DNA from: Bacilli bacterium
GTDB taxonomy: Bacteria; Bacillota_I; Bacilli_A; RFN20; CAG-826
DNA: 35,045 nucleotides
Reading direction: 5' to 3'
NCBI GenBank assembly: GCA_017651565.1
Contig: JAGCCQ010000077.1
Span: forward strand, 1 to 35,045
Shown here: positions 14,572-23,724 of the stretch, one piece after another
Numbering within the stretch: position 1 is the first letter of the stretch
How the letters are laid out: every line of letters starts with the position of its first letter
Position numbers and translations under genes: made by a program
Notes under the pieces: generated by a model
What the model was told of the DNA's origin: nothing
The model's input: the letters and a program-made list of their open reading frames with translations, nothing else
Databases searched by the model: none

Positions 14572-16332
14572 ATGAGAAAAAACAAAATGGTAGCAGGCAT
14601 TTCAATGTTATTCTTATTGACAGGCTGTGGATTACTTAATGGAGGCAACTCAGGTGGATATACTTATTCACAAAGGTACAAATATGATGATGAGTTCCAC
14701 TGGCAAGAAGCGATCGGCCACCCTGAAGAAATAAGAAACTATGGTGAACACGAATTCGGTGAACAAAAACTTGATGTTGTCGGTGTACCTTACAGAATTT
14801 GTTCAATTTGCCGTTATAAAGAATATTTAGATAATGAAAGTGGTGGATTCTCAAATGTTACTGAATTTGCTAGTGATGTTGAGATTCATACAGATTATCA
14901 AAAGAGATATCTCTCTTATGCAGATAGCACTTATGATAAGATGCCACAAAACAGTTATCCTGACGGAAGTAAAAACATCTCCGATCCTGTCTTCACAAAA
15001 ATTATGTGGAAATATGATCAACATAAGAGTGATATAACTTACTCACTTTCTATCTCTCAAAACGAGGATATGGAAGACAGCATCGTTATTATGGGCGATA
15101 ACAAGCAAGAAATCGATGCATATAACTTCTTCTTAGGTACTAACTATTACAGAGTTAACGCTATTGATCCTTACGGTGAAACACATAGTTCTAGAGTTTA
15201 TAAATTAAATGTTGATAAAACATTCCCTAGAAACCTCTATGTTGGTGGAAGAATGACTAACTGTAGAGATACTGGTGGTAGAGTTATCTCAACTGGTGGC
15301 GTTATCAGACAAGGTTTGTTATACAGAACTTGTGGTAATGGCTACAACCAAGATGGCAAGAAAATTGATGATGAAGGCAAATACATCATGTTAAATCAAT
15401 TGAAAGTTAAAACAGAACTTAACTTACACAACAACAGTTCTTATGACTTCAAGTTTGATGGAACAAGCGTCTATGCAACTCTTATGGACTATGCAGACGG
15501 CAGCCCTTCCAAACATCACTTCTCAAGAAATACTGAAAGCGTTAAGAATGTATTTGAACTCTTAGCTAAGAAAGAACTTTACCCAATTTACTATCACTGC
15601 CGTATCGGTACTGATAGAACAGGTTTAATCGCTATCTTATTAAATGGTGTCTTAGGTGTTAAACTTAACGATATTTATCAAGACTACTTATTCTCCAACT
15701 TCGGCAAGATTGGTAGTAAGAGAAAAATTGGAACTAACGAAGCAGATGATATTTCTAACTACATCAATGAAATTAAGAAATTACCAGGTGCTAGCTTCAA
15801 TGAGCAATGCTACAATGCATTATTGACAATTGGTGTTCCAAAAGAAACTATTAATAAAGTTCTCGATATCTTTATCGAAGGTGAAAAACCAGTATATAGC
15901 GATAATCAAATCGTTGTTGCAGCAAAGGATATGGAATTAAGAAATTGTACTTTATCAACTTCAAACAAAACTAATTTCACTGAAAGAGATTATCCTTCTT
16001 CATATGTAACTTTAGTTAATGGTGCTAGTGCAACTGCAACATTCACTCTTGAAGAAATGGGTACAAGAACTGCATATATGTACGTTGGTAACAACGACGC
16101 TAGCTCAACTAAGATGATGGAATCTTCGGTCATCGCTACAATCGATGGTCAATCAATCGCAATTCCTTCAATTAGCTTCAAGGAAGCTGGTATGGGTTAC
16201 TGCAGTGGTAATAGAACAAATTACTACTTCGTTAAATTAGGTGACTTAGGTGCTATGACAGCAGGACAACACATTATTAGTGTTACTGGTGCAGCTAATA
16301 ACTTAATATTAGGTAACATCGCAATTCTCTAA
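14572..16332 (+). CDS. Surface lipoprotein with PTP-like phosphatase domain
   Basis: Lipobox LLTGC (Cys19); AAGGAGG seven bases before ATG. One residual Cys pair (CSIC) near residue 80, then a fibronectin-III-like domain (about 125-220) directly before a PTP-like domain with NCRDTGGR and P-loop HCRIGTDRTG (C343, D348, R349). The domain aligns throughout with that of the 11349 protein (NGVLGV, YQDYLFSNFG, LTIGVP). The DLR motif is again absent (ELNLHNNSS in its place). The C-terminal 130 residues form a carbohydrate-binding-like module also found after the phosphatase in the 11349 protein. Likely a paralogue of that gene without the N-terminal cassette and final module. Substrate unknown; dephosphorylation of phosphotyrosine, phosphoserine or a phospholipid is possible from the fold. 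Confidence 0.85.
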   Translation: MRKNKMVAGISMLFLLTGCGLLNGGNSGGYTYSQRYKYDDEFHWQEAIGHPEEIRNYGEHEFGEQKLDVVGVPYRICSICRYKEYLDNESGGFSNVTEFASDVEIHTDYQKRYLSYADSTYDKMPQNSYPDGSKNISDPVFTKIMWKYDQHKSDITYSLSISQNEDMEDSIVIMGDNKQEIDAYNFFLGTNYYRVNAIDPYGETHSSRVYKLNVDKTFPRNLYVGGRMTNCRDTGGRVISTGGVIRQGLLYRTCGNGYNQDGKKIDDEGKYIMLNQLKVKTELNLHNNSSYDFKFDGTSVYATLMDYADGSPSKHHFSRNTESVKNVFELLAKKELYPIYYHCRIGTDRTGLIAILLNGVLGVKLNDIYQDYLFSNFGKIGSKRKIGTNEADDISNYINEIKKLPGASFNEQCYNALLTIGVPKETINKVLDIFIEGEKPVYSDNQIVVAAKDMELRNCTLSTSNKTNFTERDYPSSYVTLVNGASATATFTLEEMGTRTAYMYVGNNDASSTKMMESSVIATIDGQSIAIPSISFKEAGMGYCSGNRTNYYFVKLGDLGAMTAGQHIISVTGAANNLILGNIAIL

Positions 16333-16356
16333 TTAGAGACATAAAATCTTAAAAAG

Positions 16357-16385
16357 AGCATTTCACTTTTGTGAGATGCTTTTTG
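16357..16385 (+). terminator. Terminator after the 14572 gene
   Basis: AGCATTTCAC/GTGAGATGCT stem with a TTTT loop and trailing T-run. Confidence 0.9.
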
Positions 16386-16409
16386 TTTATATAGGACTTT
16401 TTTAATATT

Positions 16410-16438
16410 TTGTTAAAAATTTCAAAATAATCTATTAA
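16410..16438 (+). promoter_or_regulatory. Possible promoter of the 16463 gene
   Basis: TTGTTA, 17-bp spacer, TATTAA; AGGAG at 16448-16452 follows and ATG is at 16463. Confidence 0.4.
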
Positions 16439-16462
16439 TATATACGCAGGAGAAAAATACAT

Positions 16463-17707
16463 ATGAACAAAAAATTATTATGTTCTTTAGTTTTGGGTTC
16501 GTTTCTTTTTGCGGGTTGCGGCGAAACCAAACCAAAAGAGCCAGACTATTCAGGTTTATTTAATTTAGTTTCACCTACAGAACCTGTATGTATGGTTAAT
16601 GAAAAAGTTAAAGAGTATTCCGATGGCATTTATGCTCAAAGAGAAACAGCAGGTGCTAAAGCTGAAGAAGAAGACAAGATTGTAAGTCCTCTTTACGGAG
16701 AAACTACAAAAGTTGGCCAATACAAAGGCGACTATGATGAATGCAAACCTGTAGAATTAAGCTTCACTTTAGATGAATCAATCAAAGATGAAAAAGTAGT
16801 TTTAAGATATTGGGTTAAAGGTCATGATGATGATTTTAAAGAAGTAAACCCTGTCGATGGAAAAGTATCTCTTGAAAACTTATTCCGCTCTACAGTTTAT
16901 GAATGGCAAGTAGTAAGTGCTGATTCAGGTAAGAAATCTAAAGTTGAGACATTCGAAACAGGTGACTATGTAAGATTCTTAAACGTTGGTCAGATTCCAA
17001 ACTTCAGAGATAATGGTGGTTGGACTACAGTTGATGGAAAAAAGATTAAACAAGGTTTAGTTTATCGTGGATTTGAATTAAATGATCACACATTCAAATC
17101 TGGTCAATCAACACATAATCAAAACGTTATGGGTGATGACGATCCTGGAAAAGATGTTTTCGTTAAAGATTTAGGCATTAGGGCTGAAGTTGATTTAAGA
17201 GGTTCTTCAGAAACAGGTGGTACAGAGTCATGCGCAATGAATAAAACCGGCGTTACTGAAACTGATGAAGAATATGTTTCATATACAAGAATTCAAGTCG
17301 GATCGTATGCTGAAGGATTACAAAAGAATAAAGAACAATATAAGATTATCTTTGAAGATTATTTAGCAAACGCAGATCAAAAACCTGTTTACTATCACTG
17401 CTATGGTGGTGCTGATAGAACTGGTACAATCGGCTTTATGTTAGGTGCTATTTTAGGAATGAGTTATTCTGATTTAATTATTGATTATGAAGCAACTACA
17501 TTCTCAAATAACTTGAAAGAACATGATAAAGATAGTGACCAATGGACTCACTTCCCAGCAATGCTTACAGAAATTAAATCTTGGTCCTTCTATGACGAAA
17601 ACAAATCACTCAGTGAAATTATTGAAACTTACTTAGTTCAAGAGTGCAAAGTTGCACAAGAAAAAATTACAAAAATTAGAGAAATCATGTTAGAAGATGT
17701 CAACTAA
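16463..17707 (+). CDS. Secreted lipoprotein tyrosine-phosphatase family protein (Y_phosphatase3-like)
   Basis: Lipobox LFAGC (Cys19). Residues about 90-172 form a beta-sandwich, fibronectin-like region; the remainder is the phosphatase domain. It has the complete family signature: NFRDNGGW, KQGLVYRG, AEVDLRGSSETGG (the DLR motif intact) and the P-loop HCYGGADRTG (C313, D318, R319). This is the most canonical of the three phosphatases here and lacks the Cys-pair repeats and extra C-terminal modules. The family is known to remove phosphate from Tyr, Ser/Thr or phosphoinositides, so the real substrate cannot be read from sequence. Extracytoplasmic by its signal peptide. Own ribosome binding site and terminator. 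Confidence 0.9.
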   Translation: MNKKLLCSLVLGSFLFAGCGETKPKEPDYSGLFNLVSPTEPVCMVNEKVKEYSDGIYAQRETAGAKAEEEDKIVSPLYGETTKVGQYKGDYDECKPVELSFTLDESIKDEKVVLRYWVKGHDDDFKEVNPVDGKVSLENLFRSTVYEWQVVSADSGKKSKVETFETGDYVRFLNVGQIPNFRDNGGWTTVDGKKIKQGLVYRGFELNDHTFKSGQSTHNQNVMGDDDPGKDVFVKDLGIRAEVDLRGSSETGGTESCAMNKTGVTETDEEYVSYTRIQVGSYAEGLQKNKEQYKIIFEDYLANADQKPVYYHCYGGADRTGTIGFMLGAILGMSYSDLIIDYEATTFSNNLKEHDKDSDQWTHFPAMLTEIKSWSFYDENKSLSEIIETYLVQECKVAQEKITKIREIMLEDVN

Positions 17708-17739
17708 TTTATTGGCTTAAAATTGAATCTGTTTTAATT

Positions 17740-17769
17740 GGCAGTATATAGTTAGATGTACTGCCTTTT
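17740..17769 (+). terminator. Terminator after the 16463 phosphatase gene
   Basis: GGCAGTA (17740-17746) pairs with TACTGCC (17759-17765), then TTTT. Confidence 0.75.
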
Positions 17770-17872
17770 AAATTGGAATGGAAAATAAGGTTTTATGGAT
17801 AAAGTTAGAATTTAAACATAATGAGCTTCTTATATGCCTTTGTAAAATTAGTAAAAATAAATGTAAATAAAC

Positions 17873-17902
17873 TTGAAATCTATTTTTTATTTATGTTAGT
17901 AT
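17873..17902 (+). promoter_or_regulatory. Promoter of the frameshifted surface protein gene
   Basis: TTGAAA, 18-bp spacer, extended -10 TGTTAGTAT. The leader of about 110 nt contains AGGGGGAG at 17932-17939 six bases before a TTG that opens a 14-codon reading frame (17946-17990), a possible leader peptide. Nothing else is seen in the 308-bp gap. Confidence 0.5.
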
Positions 17903-18015
17903 AGGTCCGTTTGCAAACAATTTTTGTTTATAGGGGGAGCAAAATTTGTTAAGTTATATCAATTTTTTTAATATTATTGCTCCTCAATAAATTTTTAGTA
18001 GTTTATGGAGGTTAT

Positions 18016-20408
18016 ATGATTACCGAATTAATATTAAGTAGTTTAACATCTGCTAGTATTGCTTTTAATGCCAATGCGGATAGAAGTAAGATAGTTGAAA
18101 ATACAGTTTCTGTTAATGAATCACTATCAAAAATTAATGGCTTGACTCATTCAGAGTATGTCGAAAACAAAAGTATCGATTCTTTATTATCGGTTGAGAA
18201 TTTAAATAGTAGTTATAGTTATGTGGACAATGAGACTAACACATGGAAAAATACTCATGTCGAAAAGAAGAGAACGGATCTGTTGTTTATGGTAAAAATA
18301 ATAATGAACCCGAAAGAGCGGAAAATGTGGGTCCGTCTTTAAGTAAAGATAATTTTAAATATTATGATAATCTTGAAATAGACATTTTTGGCGAGTTATT
18401 TATTGAGACCCACATATTGGAAGACTATTATGATAATGATTATTATAAGTTTTCATTGTTTGGGAAAGCTGATATAGAATTATCAATACTCAATTACCCT
18501 TGCAACTATAGTGTGGAATTGTGGTTTTATGATAATGCGGATTATGGTTATAAAAAGTTTTCCTGCTCTTTTGGTGGTTATGGAGATACTAAAAGAAAAG
18601 ATATTAAAATAGAAGGAATGCCAGGGAATTACTGGATTCGAGTTTTTTCTCCCGATAAAGATATTTCTGAAGAAGAAGATAATTGTTTATATCAGGTTAA
18701 ATTAAAAGCAACTTACACTAACGGCAAAATAAATCAATCATTTTCAAATTTACTTTTTGATAAAGGAGTTCATGCTGTAGCTTGGATATCTGATTTCGAT
18801 CCACTAAACTACAAAGCCTTTGAAAGTGTAGAATCGCAATCAAAAAAATTCTTTCATTATGAAGAAAACTATTTACTTGAATCTAGTTTATATAAATATG
18901 GCAAAATTCTTCAATCTTCACTATTTCTTACGGGATTTAAAGATAAAGTAAAAGACAAGTTGCTTTTTTGCTTGCAAGACATACACGATAGTGTTGATTT
19001 AAATAATAACGAAGCTAGTTATGTAAAGGTTGATAGTATTGTTGTTACTGGCGCTGAAATTATATTAAGTGTTATTTTCTTCAATCCTCACTCGCAAATA
19101 TTAACTACCGCTTCTCTGATATACAACGCTTTTGAGTTGGGTATGCAAATTGGTGAATTTTTTGATTTAGCCTCCTTTATGCAAAGTGCGATTCCTTGTA
19201 ACGAAAAATTGAATAAAGAATCTTTTAAAAAATTCTTAGAACGATTAATGGATGATATTAGAATTGCTTCGTTTGAATCGGTTATTAGAATAAATTATTA
19301 CTATTCGTTATCACAAGGACCTGGAAACACTTTTGACACAAGAAGTATTGCTATTACTGTTGACTATCAATATGAGATTAAGACTTATAGGGATTATTCT
19401 GATATTGATACAATTTCTTCAAAACAAGAAGGATCTTATTTTAGAGGTCGTCTCTATCCAATTAAATCAAAAGATGATATGGATAAAGCGAAAAACCATC
19501 GCTATGTTACTTATCTGAGTGAAAATACATCACAAGATATGACTATCCAAGATGAGAACCCATATTATTTACACGAAGGTGAATATCATTGGTACAAATT
19601 TGTAGCACCTAAAACTGCTAATTATCATTTTTATTCCAAAAAAAATCCCGACTTTAACTTAGACCCATGCGGAGAATTATGCACGCGCATTTATGATGGT
19701 CAATCAACCATTAGAGACTGTTTGGCTTCAGATGATAACAGTCTCGGTAATAAAGATTTTGAATTTTTCTATAATTTATTACAAGGACAAACGGTTTATA
19801 TAAGAATTCATGGAGTTGGATTTAAAACTCATGGTTATTATTCTTTGCATGCTGAAACGTTTAGCGATAGCCCTCTTAAGGTTAAACATATTTCTAAAAA
19901 TGATTTAGGATTTCCTTGTTCATATGGTGGTACCACATCTTCAACTAAGGAAATAAGCTATAGTGATGGTTCAAAAGCATATATAAAGTCATCAAGATGC
20001 GGCACAGTTAAAGATGATAATAATAACTACTTTCTTACATTATCCTGTCTCAAAACAGGTGTTCACGAAGCATATATATGGTTTAGTTTCGATAAGCCAA
20101 TATTGAGATTTTTATTTGATGTGAGTTTGTGGGGAAGTGTAGAAAAAATTGCTGATGGGAAGGCAGATTTTACCATAGGAGTTTCTGACTCAAAGGACAG
20201 CAAATTTAGATTTTCAGCAGAATTATATACTGCTTATGCTATTGATGATTTATCAAAGAACAGATACAAATTAGAAACGAAAGGTCTTTCTTTTAAGGAA
20301 CAAGATCATATTTATGGTGTTATGGTGAACATTAGAACCAACATTGATACTACTTCTACCAGAAATCTTGGAAGGCTTGTTCTTGATAATTTCTATTTTG
20401 GTTTTTAG
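18016..20408 (+). pseudogene. Frameshifted large secreted protein with PPC-like beta-sandwich domains
   Basis: Start at ATG 18016 with GGAGG just upstream. The first frame (to 18342) and the second (open from 18240) overlap, and their sequences join sensibly if one A is added to the A4 run at 18263-18266 (HVEK then ENGSVVYG), giving a product of about 797 residues. The N-terminus is a weak signal-peptide-like stretch without a lipobox. Around residues 30-180 of the second frame, and again near 450-550, are segments resembling pre-peptidase C-terminal (PPC) domains: D-x-D-Y-Y-K-F, later G-N-Y-W-I-R-V. No catalytic motif recognised. The break may be a recent mutation, reversible slippage or a sequencing error; the long intact downstream frame argues for recent origin. 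Confidence 0.65.
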
Positions 20409-20510
20409 ATTTTTGTATTTTTCTTAAAAAAGAAAGTACATTTTATTAAAAACTCATAACCATTATTTTCATTTAAGCTTTTTGACAAAAAAATCTTTTA
20501 TAAAAATGTT

Positions 20511-20540
20511 AAAGCGGTAGTTTATGCTACTGCTTTTTTC
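20511..20540 (+). terminator. Terminator after the frameshifted gene
   Basis: AAAGCGGTAG/CTACTGCTTT stem with loop TTTATG and a T-run. Confidence 0.85.
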
Positions 20541-20660
20541 ATTTTATATAAAAATGACGCAAAATTGTCATGTTGGTGTCTATTAAAATGATAGTAATTT
20601 TTTGTGCTCTCATATAATATATTCTTATAAAAGCAAGGAACATGTTGGAGGGAAATTTTC

Positions 20661-20726
20661 GTGATGTGTGGGGCACTTACGGAAATAAACAACATAAATA
20701 ATCCAATAATTCTGCTTAAAAAATAA
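20661..20726 (+). CDS. Possible 21-codon small ORF
   Basis: GTG (or the next codon ATG at 20664) opens a short frame preceded by GGAGGG at 20647-20652, a good Shine-Dalgarno sequence at 8 nt. The peptide starts MCGALTEINN after the initial residue and ends in KK. A TATAAT lies upstream at 20613-20618 without a clear -35 box, and a long compound hairpin terminator follows at 20757-20812. It may be a small protein, a leader peptide or chance. Apart from these elements the 443-bp gap 20409-20851 holds no gene. Confidence 0.3.
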   Translation: MMCGALTEINNINNPIILLKK

Positions 20727-20756
20727 GCTTATTTCTTTCTATTTTTAGGTTTTTTC

Positions 20757-20816
20757 ATAAAAAGCATCCCGAATAAAATGCTAGAGACATTTTAAAAGTA
20801 GGTATGCTTTTTATTT
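20757..20816 (+). terminator. Compound hairpin terminator
   Basis: Outer arms AAAAAGCAT and ATGCTTTTT enclose an inner hairpin AAAATG/CATTTT; T-rich DNA follows. It ends a transcript from the small-ORF region and lies just before the -10 box (TATAAT, 20822-20827) of the next gene. Confidence 0.6.
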
Positions 20817-20851
20817 TCGACTATAATACTAAATATTAGGAGACTTAAAAG

Positions 20852-21874
20852 ATGAAAAATAAAACATTATTTAAGATTAGTCCTTTATTTGCTCTAGCTT
20901 TAACTTCCTGTGGAAAATCTTATGGAGTTAAAGACTATATGATTGAGTTACCTTGGAAAGATAATTATAGTATTCTCCAACTTAATGATATCCATATCGG
21001 TATAAAGGATGATTTAGATTTACAATTCCAATATTTAGAAAGAGTCATTAAAGCTGATGAAGCTAAAGCTGACTTAATTGTTCTTAATGGTGATTTATTT
21101 ACACTCGCTAATAGAGCAACTGCAAAACGTTTATTCTCTTTTATGGATGATCAAAAAGTTAACTGGACTGTTACTTTTGGTAACCACGATGAACAAGCAT
21201 ATTTCTCAATTGACTGGTTAACTGGTTATTTAAATGATTTAAATGAAAAGCGTGCTTCCGGTAAAAGCTATTGTGTTTTCAAAGACTTACAAGATGATGA
21301 CATTATGGGAAACGGAAACTTTGTTATTAACTTAATGAAAGATAGCAAAGTTAAAGAACAAATTTTCTTAATGGATTCAAATAGATATAACTTTGGTGAA
21401 TACTCTGGTTATGACTATATCCATGAAGACCAAATCAAGTGGTATGAAGATGCAGTTAAAGACACAACAACAAATAATGGTGGAACTCCAGTTAAATCTA
21501 TTGCTTTCTTCCACATTCCAGTTCCTGAATTTGAAACTGCTTGGGAAAAAGCTAAAGAAGGTAGTTCAGAAGTAAACGTGGTTATTCCACAAACCGAAAA
21601 ATCAGATTACGAAGGTGTCGCTGCACCAAAATTAAATACTGGTCTATTCGACAAGATGGTTGAATTAGGTTCTACAAACGCTATCTTCTGTGCACATGAC
21701 CATAAGAATAATTATGCAATTGAATATAAGGGCATTATTTTATCGTATGGCGTTAACTCATCAGATAGAGTTTACTGGGATAGTGACTTATGCGGTGGCC
21801 AATTAAATATCATTAAAGACAATGGTGATATTGAAATGCGTCAAATCTTTAAGTCCTACGAAGGATTAGAATAG
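20852..21874 (+). CDS. Calcineurin-like metallophosphoesterase lipoprotein
   Basis: Lipobox ALTSC (Cys20). The metallophosphatase core is complete: D46-x-H48, NGD (D81), GNHD (N111, H112), FFHIP for a single His, and CAHDH for the last two metal-binding His. The fold binds two metal ions and hydrolyses phosphomono- or diesters; PhoD-like and YaeI-like enzymes are relatives. The substrate cannot be told. It would act outside the membrane. Good AGGAGA site eight bases before ATG, with TATAAT at 20822-20827 giving a short leader. First gene of a likely operon with the membrane protein 13 bp downstream. Confidence 0.9.
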   Translation: MKNKTLFKISPLFALALTSCGKSYGVKDYMIELPWKDNYSILQLNDIHIGIKDDLDLQFQYLERVIKADEAKADLIVLNGDLFTLANRATAKRLFSFMDDQKVNWTVTFGNHDEQAYFSIDWLTGYLNDLNEKRASGKSYCVFKDLQDDDIMGNGNFVINLMKDSKVKEQIFLMDSNRYNFGEYSGYDYIHEDQIKWYEDAVKDTTTNNGGTPVKSIAFFHIPVPEFETAWEKAKEGSSEVNVVIPQTEKSDYEGVAAPKLNTGLFDKMVELGSTNAIFCAHDHKNNYAIEYKGIILSYGVNSSDRVYWDSDLCGGQLNIIKDNGDIEMRQIFKSYEGLE

Positions 21875-21887
21875 GAGGATAAATAGT

Positions 21888-22886
21888 ATGAGTAGAAAAA
21901 CAGCTTTTATTATATTAATTGTCCTCGTAGTCGTAGGTTCTATTTTCACATTCTATACAGCTAACTTATTATTCTCTGACTTAGCTAATATTTTCCCTGG
22001 TTATAAAGATAATAACTTCATTACATCATTACCTATGTGTATGACAATGAACCAATTTATCTTAGGTATTCTTTATGTAGCTAGATATATTAGACGTCCT
22101 CAATATGTTAAATCAATGACTAAGAAATACTTAATCATCTTTATGGCTTTCTCAGTACTTGGAATTGTTACTTCAATTATGAGTGGTGTGATGATTTATC
22201 ATAGTTTCTTCAAGCCATATCCAATTCCTGCATATTGCTTCACAATGATTTTAGTTAACGTTATCTTCATTGCTGCTGCAGTATACTTCTACATCCTAAC
22301 AGTTAAGAAAATGCCAGATGATACTGAAAGAAGACCATTCAGTGTTAAACATATCTTTAAGACTATTGGTTATTCTTTAGGAATTTTCTTTGTTTTAGAA
22401 AGATTTGGCGCTGCATTATATTTCCCATTCTATATTCAATGGAGAACTATCTACATGTCATGGCCATTCTTCTTTACATTATTAGCCCCAATGAGCATGT
22501 GTGTTCAATCGTTCCTTTATGTTATTCCAAAATATAAAGAAAACGTCCGTATCGGCCTAATTTTCGCTATTATTAACTTATCTGTAGCATTCGTTGCGCA
22601 CTTAGTTGTCTGTATTATTGGTTATAACGAACCAAAATTACTTTCAGCGATCTCTCCAGCAATGGCTATTGATAGATTAGATTGTTCTACTAAGAGCTTA
22701 ATCTTAGTTATTGTTGTTACAGCTATTATTGGTGTTTTAGGTTTAGTTAACTCAATTATTATTCGTCGTAAGGTTAAAGAGATTAACAATATCAATGATA
22801 TTCTCGACAATATTGAAGCTGGCAAAGAACCTACTGGTGACGAAGACGATGATTTAAGTGACGTCCCAGCAGACGTTATTAAATAA
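21888..22886 (+). CDS. Integral membrane protein of unknown function, about 8 TM helices
   Basis: Not recognised. Eight hydrophobic segments can be counted between residue 5 and about 300, with a short acidic C-terminal tail (GDEDDDLSD). Basic loops between helices (RRPQYVK, KKMPDDTERR) suggest a cytoplasmic orientation for them. AGGAGG precedes the ATG. Its position between a secreted metallophosphatase and a cytoplasmic PHP phosphatase suggests a common task, but no transport or enzyme motif is visible. Confidence 0.8.
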   Translation: MSRKTAFIILIVLVVVGSIFTFYTANLLFSDLANIFPGYKDNNFITSLPMCMTMNQFILGILYVARYIRRPQYVKSMTKKYLIIFMAFSVLGIVTSIMSGVMIYHSFFKPYPIPAYCFTMILVNVIFIAAAVYFYILTVKKMPDDTERRPFSVKHIFKTIGYSLGIFFVLERFGAALYFPFYIQWRTIYMSWPFFFTLLAPMSMCVQSFLYVIPKYKENVRIGLIFAIINLSVAFVAHLVVCIIGYNEPKLLSAISPAMAIDRLDCSTKSLILVIVVTAIIGVLGLVNSIIIRRKVKEINNINDILDNIEAGKEPTGDEDDDLSDVPADVIK

Positions 22887-22891
22887 ATTAT

Positions 22892-23656
22892 ATGATTGAC
22901 GGCCATATCCATTTTGAAAAGCAACCATATTCTTTAGACATAGTGGAATCTATGGTAAAGACTGCTATGGAAAAAGGTATCGATGAGATATGGCTTTTAG
23001 ATCACACTCATAAATTTAAAGAGTTTTCTTTTCTATACCAAAATCTCAAAGAAGATTTAACTATTAGGTGGTATTCAAAGAAAACTCCTATTTCTATTTG
23101 GGAATACATTGAGTTTATTGGTTATATCAAATCTAAGAAATGGCCAATAAAAATTAAATTTGGTTTAGAAGTTTGTTATTTCCCTGAAAGTGAAGATCAA
23201 CTTAGAAAAGTGCTAGACACTCTTCCTAAATTTGATTTCATTATTGGTTCAGTTCACTTTGAATTCGGAACTGCAATTGATATAAAGAAAGAACTTCAAG
23301 ACAGATTTGATATTGCGGAACTTTATGTAGAATACTTTAATATTCAAAAACAGGCAGTTCGTTCTAGATTATTTGATGTTATAGGTCATCCTGATGCTAT
23401 TAAACAATATGGGAACTATCCAGATAAAGGATTATATCTACAACTTATTGAAGAGTTTGCAGAGGAATTATCTAAGTATAATCAAATGGTGGAGAATAAC
23501 TCTGGATTAATGAGACATGGTTTTTCATATGGTGGAATGAGCGAAGATATGTTGAAGATATTTGAAAAATACAATATCAAATATCATCGTTCGAGTGACG
23601 CTCATGTATATCAAGATATAGGTAGAGCGTTCGAAACTTTAAAAGAAAATCTATAG
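22892..23656 (+). CDS. PHP-domain phosphatase, histidinol-phosphatase-like
   Basis: Cytoplasmic PHP-family metalloenzyme. Seen motifs: DGHIH at the N-terminus (H5, H7), LDHTH near residue 36, GLEVCYFPE (Glu ligand), IGSVHFE, DVIGHPD and the C-terminal RSSDAH. The 254 residues match HisK-type histidinol phosphatases, but no his genes are nearby, so the physiological substrate may be another phosphomonoester. The ATG lies 5 bp after the preceding stop codon with no separate ribosome binding site, so translation is probably coupled. Last gene of the 20852 operon, closed by a terminator. Confidence 0.8.
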   Translation: MIDGHIHFEKQPYSLDIVESMVKTAMEKGIDEIWLLDHTHKFKEFSFLYQNLKEDLTIRWYSKKTPISIWEYIEFIGYIKSKKWPIKIKFGLEVCYFPESEDQLRKVLDTLPKFDFIIGSVHFEFGTAIDIKKELQDRFDIAELYVEYFNIQKQAVRSRLFDVIGHPDAIKQYGNYPDKGLYLQLIEEFAEELSKYNQMVENNSGLMRHGFSYGGMSEDMLKIFEKYNIKYHRSSDAHVYQDIGRAFETLKENL

Positions 23657-23666
23657 TATACAATTG

Positions 23667-23696
23667 CTCGTTTTATCCAAAGTAAAGCGAGTTTTT
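23667..23696 (+). terminator. Terminator after the PHP gene
   Basis: CTCGTTTTA/TAAAGCGAG stem (one G-U), then T5. Confidence 0.8.
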
Positions 23697-23703
23697 ATTT
23701 TTA

Positions 23704-23712
23704 TGCTAGAAT
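23704..23712 (+). promoter_or_regulatory. Extended -10 promoter of the diguanylate cyclase gene
   Basis: TGCTAGAAT is an extended -10 element (TGn plus TAGAAT). The expected start site at about 23719 is only some 6 nt before the ATG at 23725, leaving no room for a Shine-Dalgarno sequence. Confidence 0.5.
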
Positions 23713-23724
23713 AACAATTAGAGT

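Noticed and set aside
18240-18342. Programmed -1 ribosomal frameshift
   Set aside because: No X-XXY-YYZ slippery heptamer and no clear stimulating structure occur in the overlap; a base loss in an A-run is simpler.
22892-23656. Assignment as a dedicated histidine-biosynthesis gene
   Set aside because: PHP phosphatases share these motifs broadly and no other his gene is in the window, so only the fold-level call is supported.
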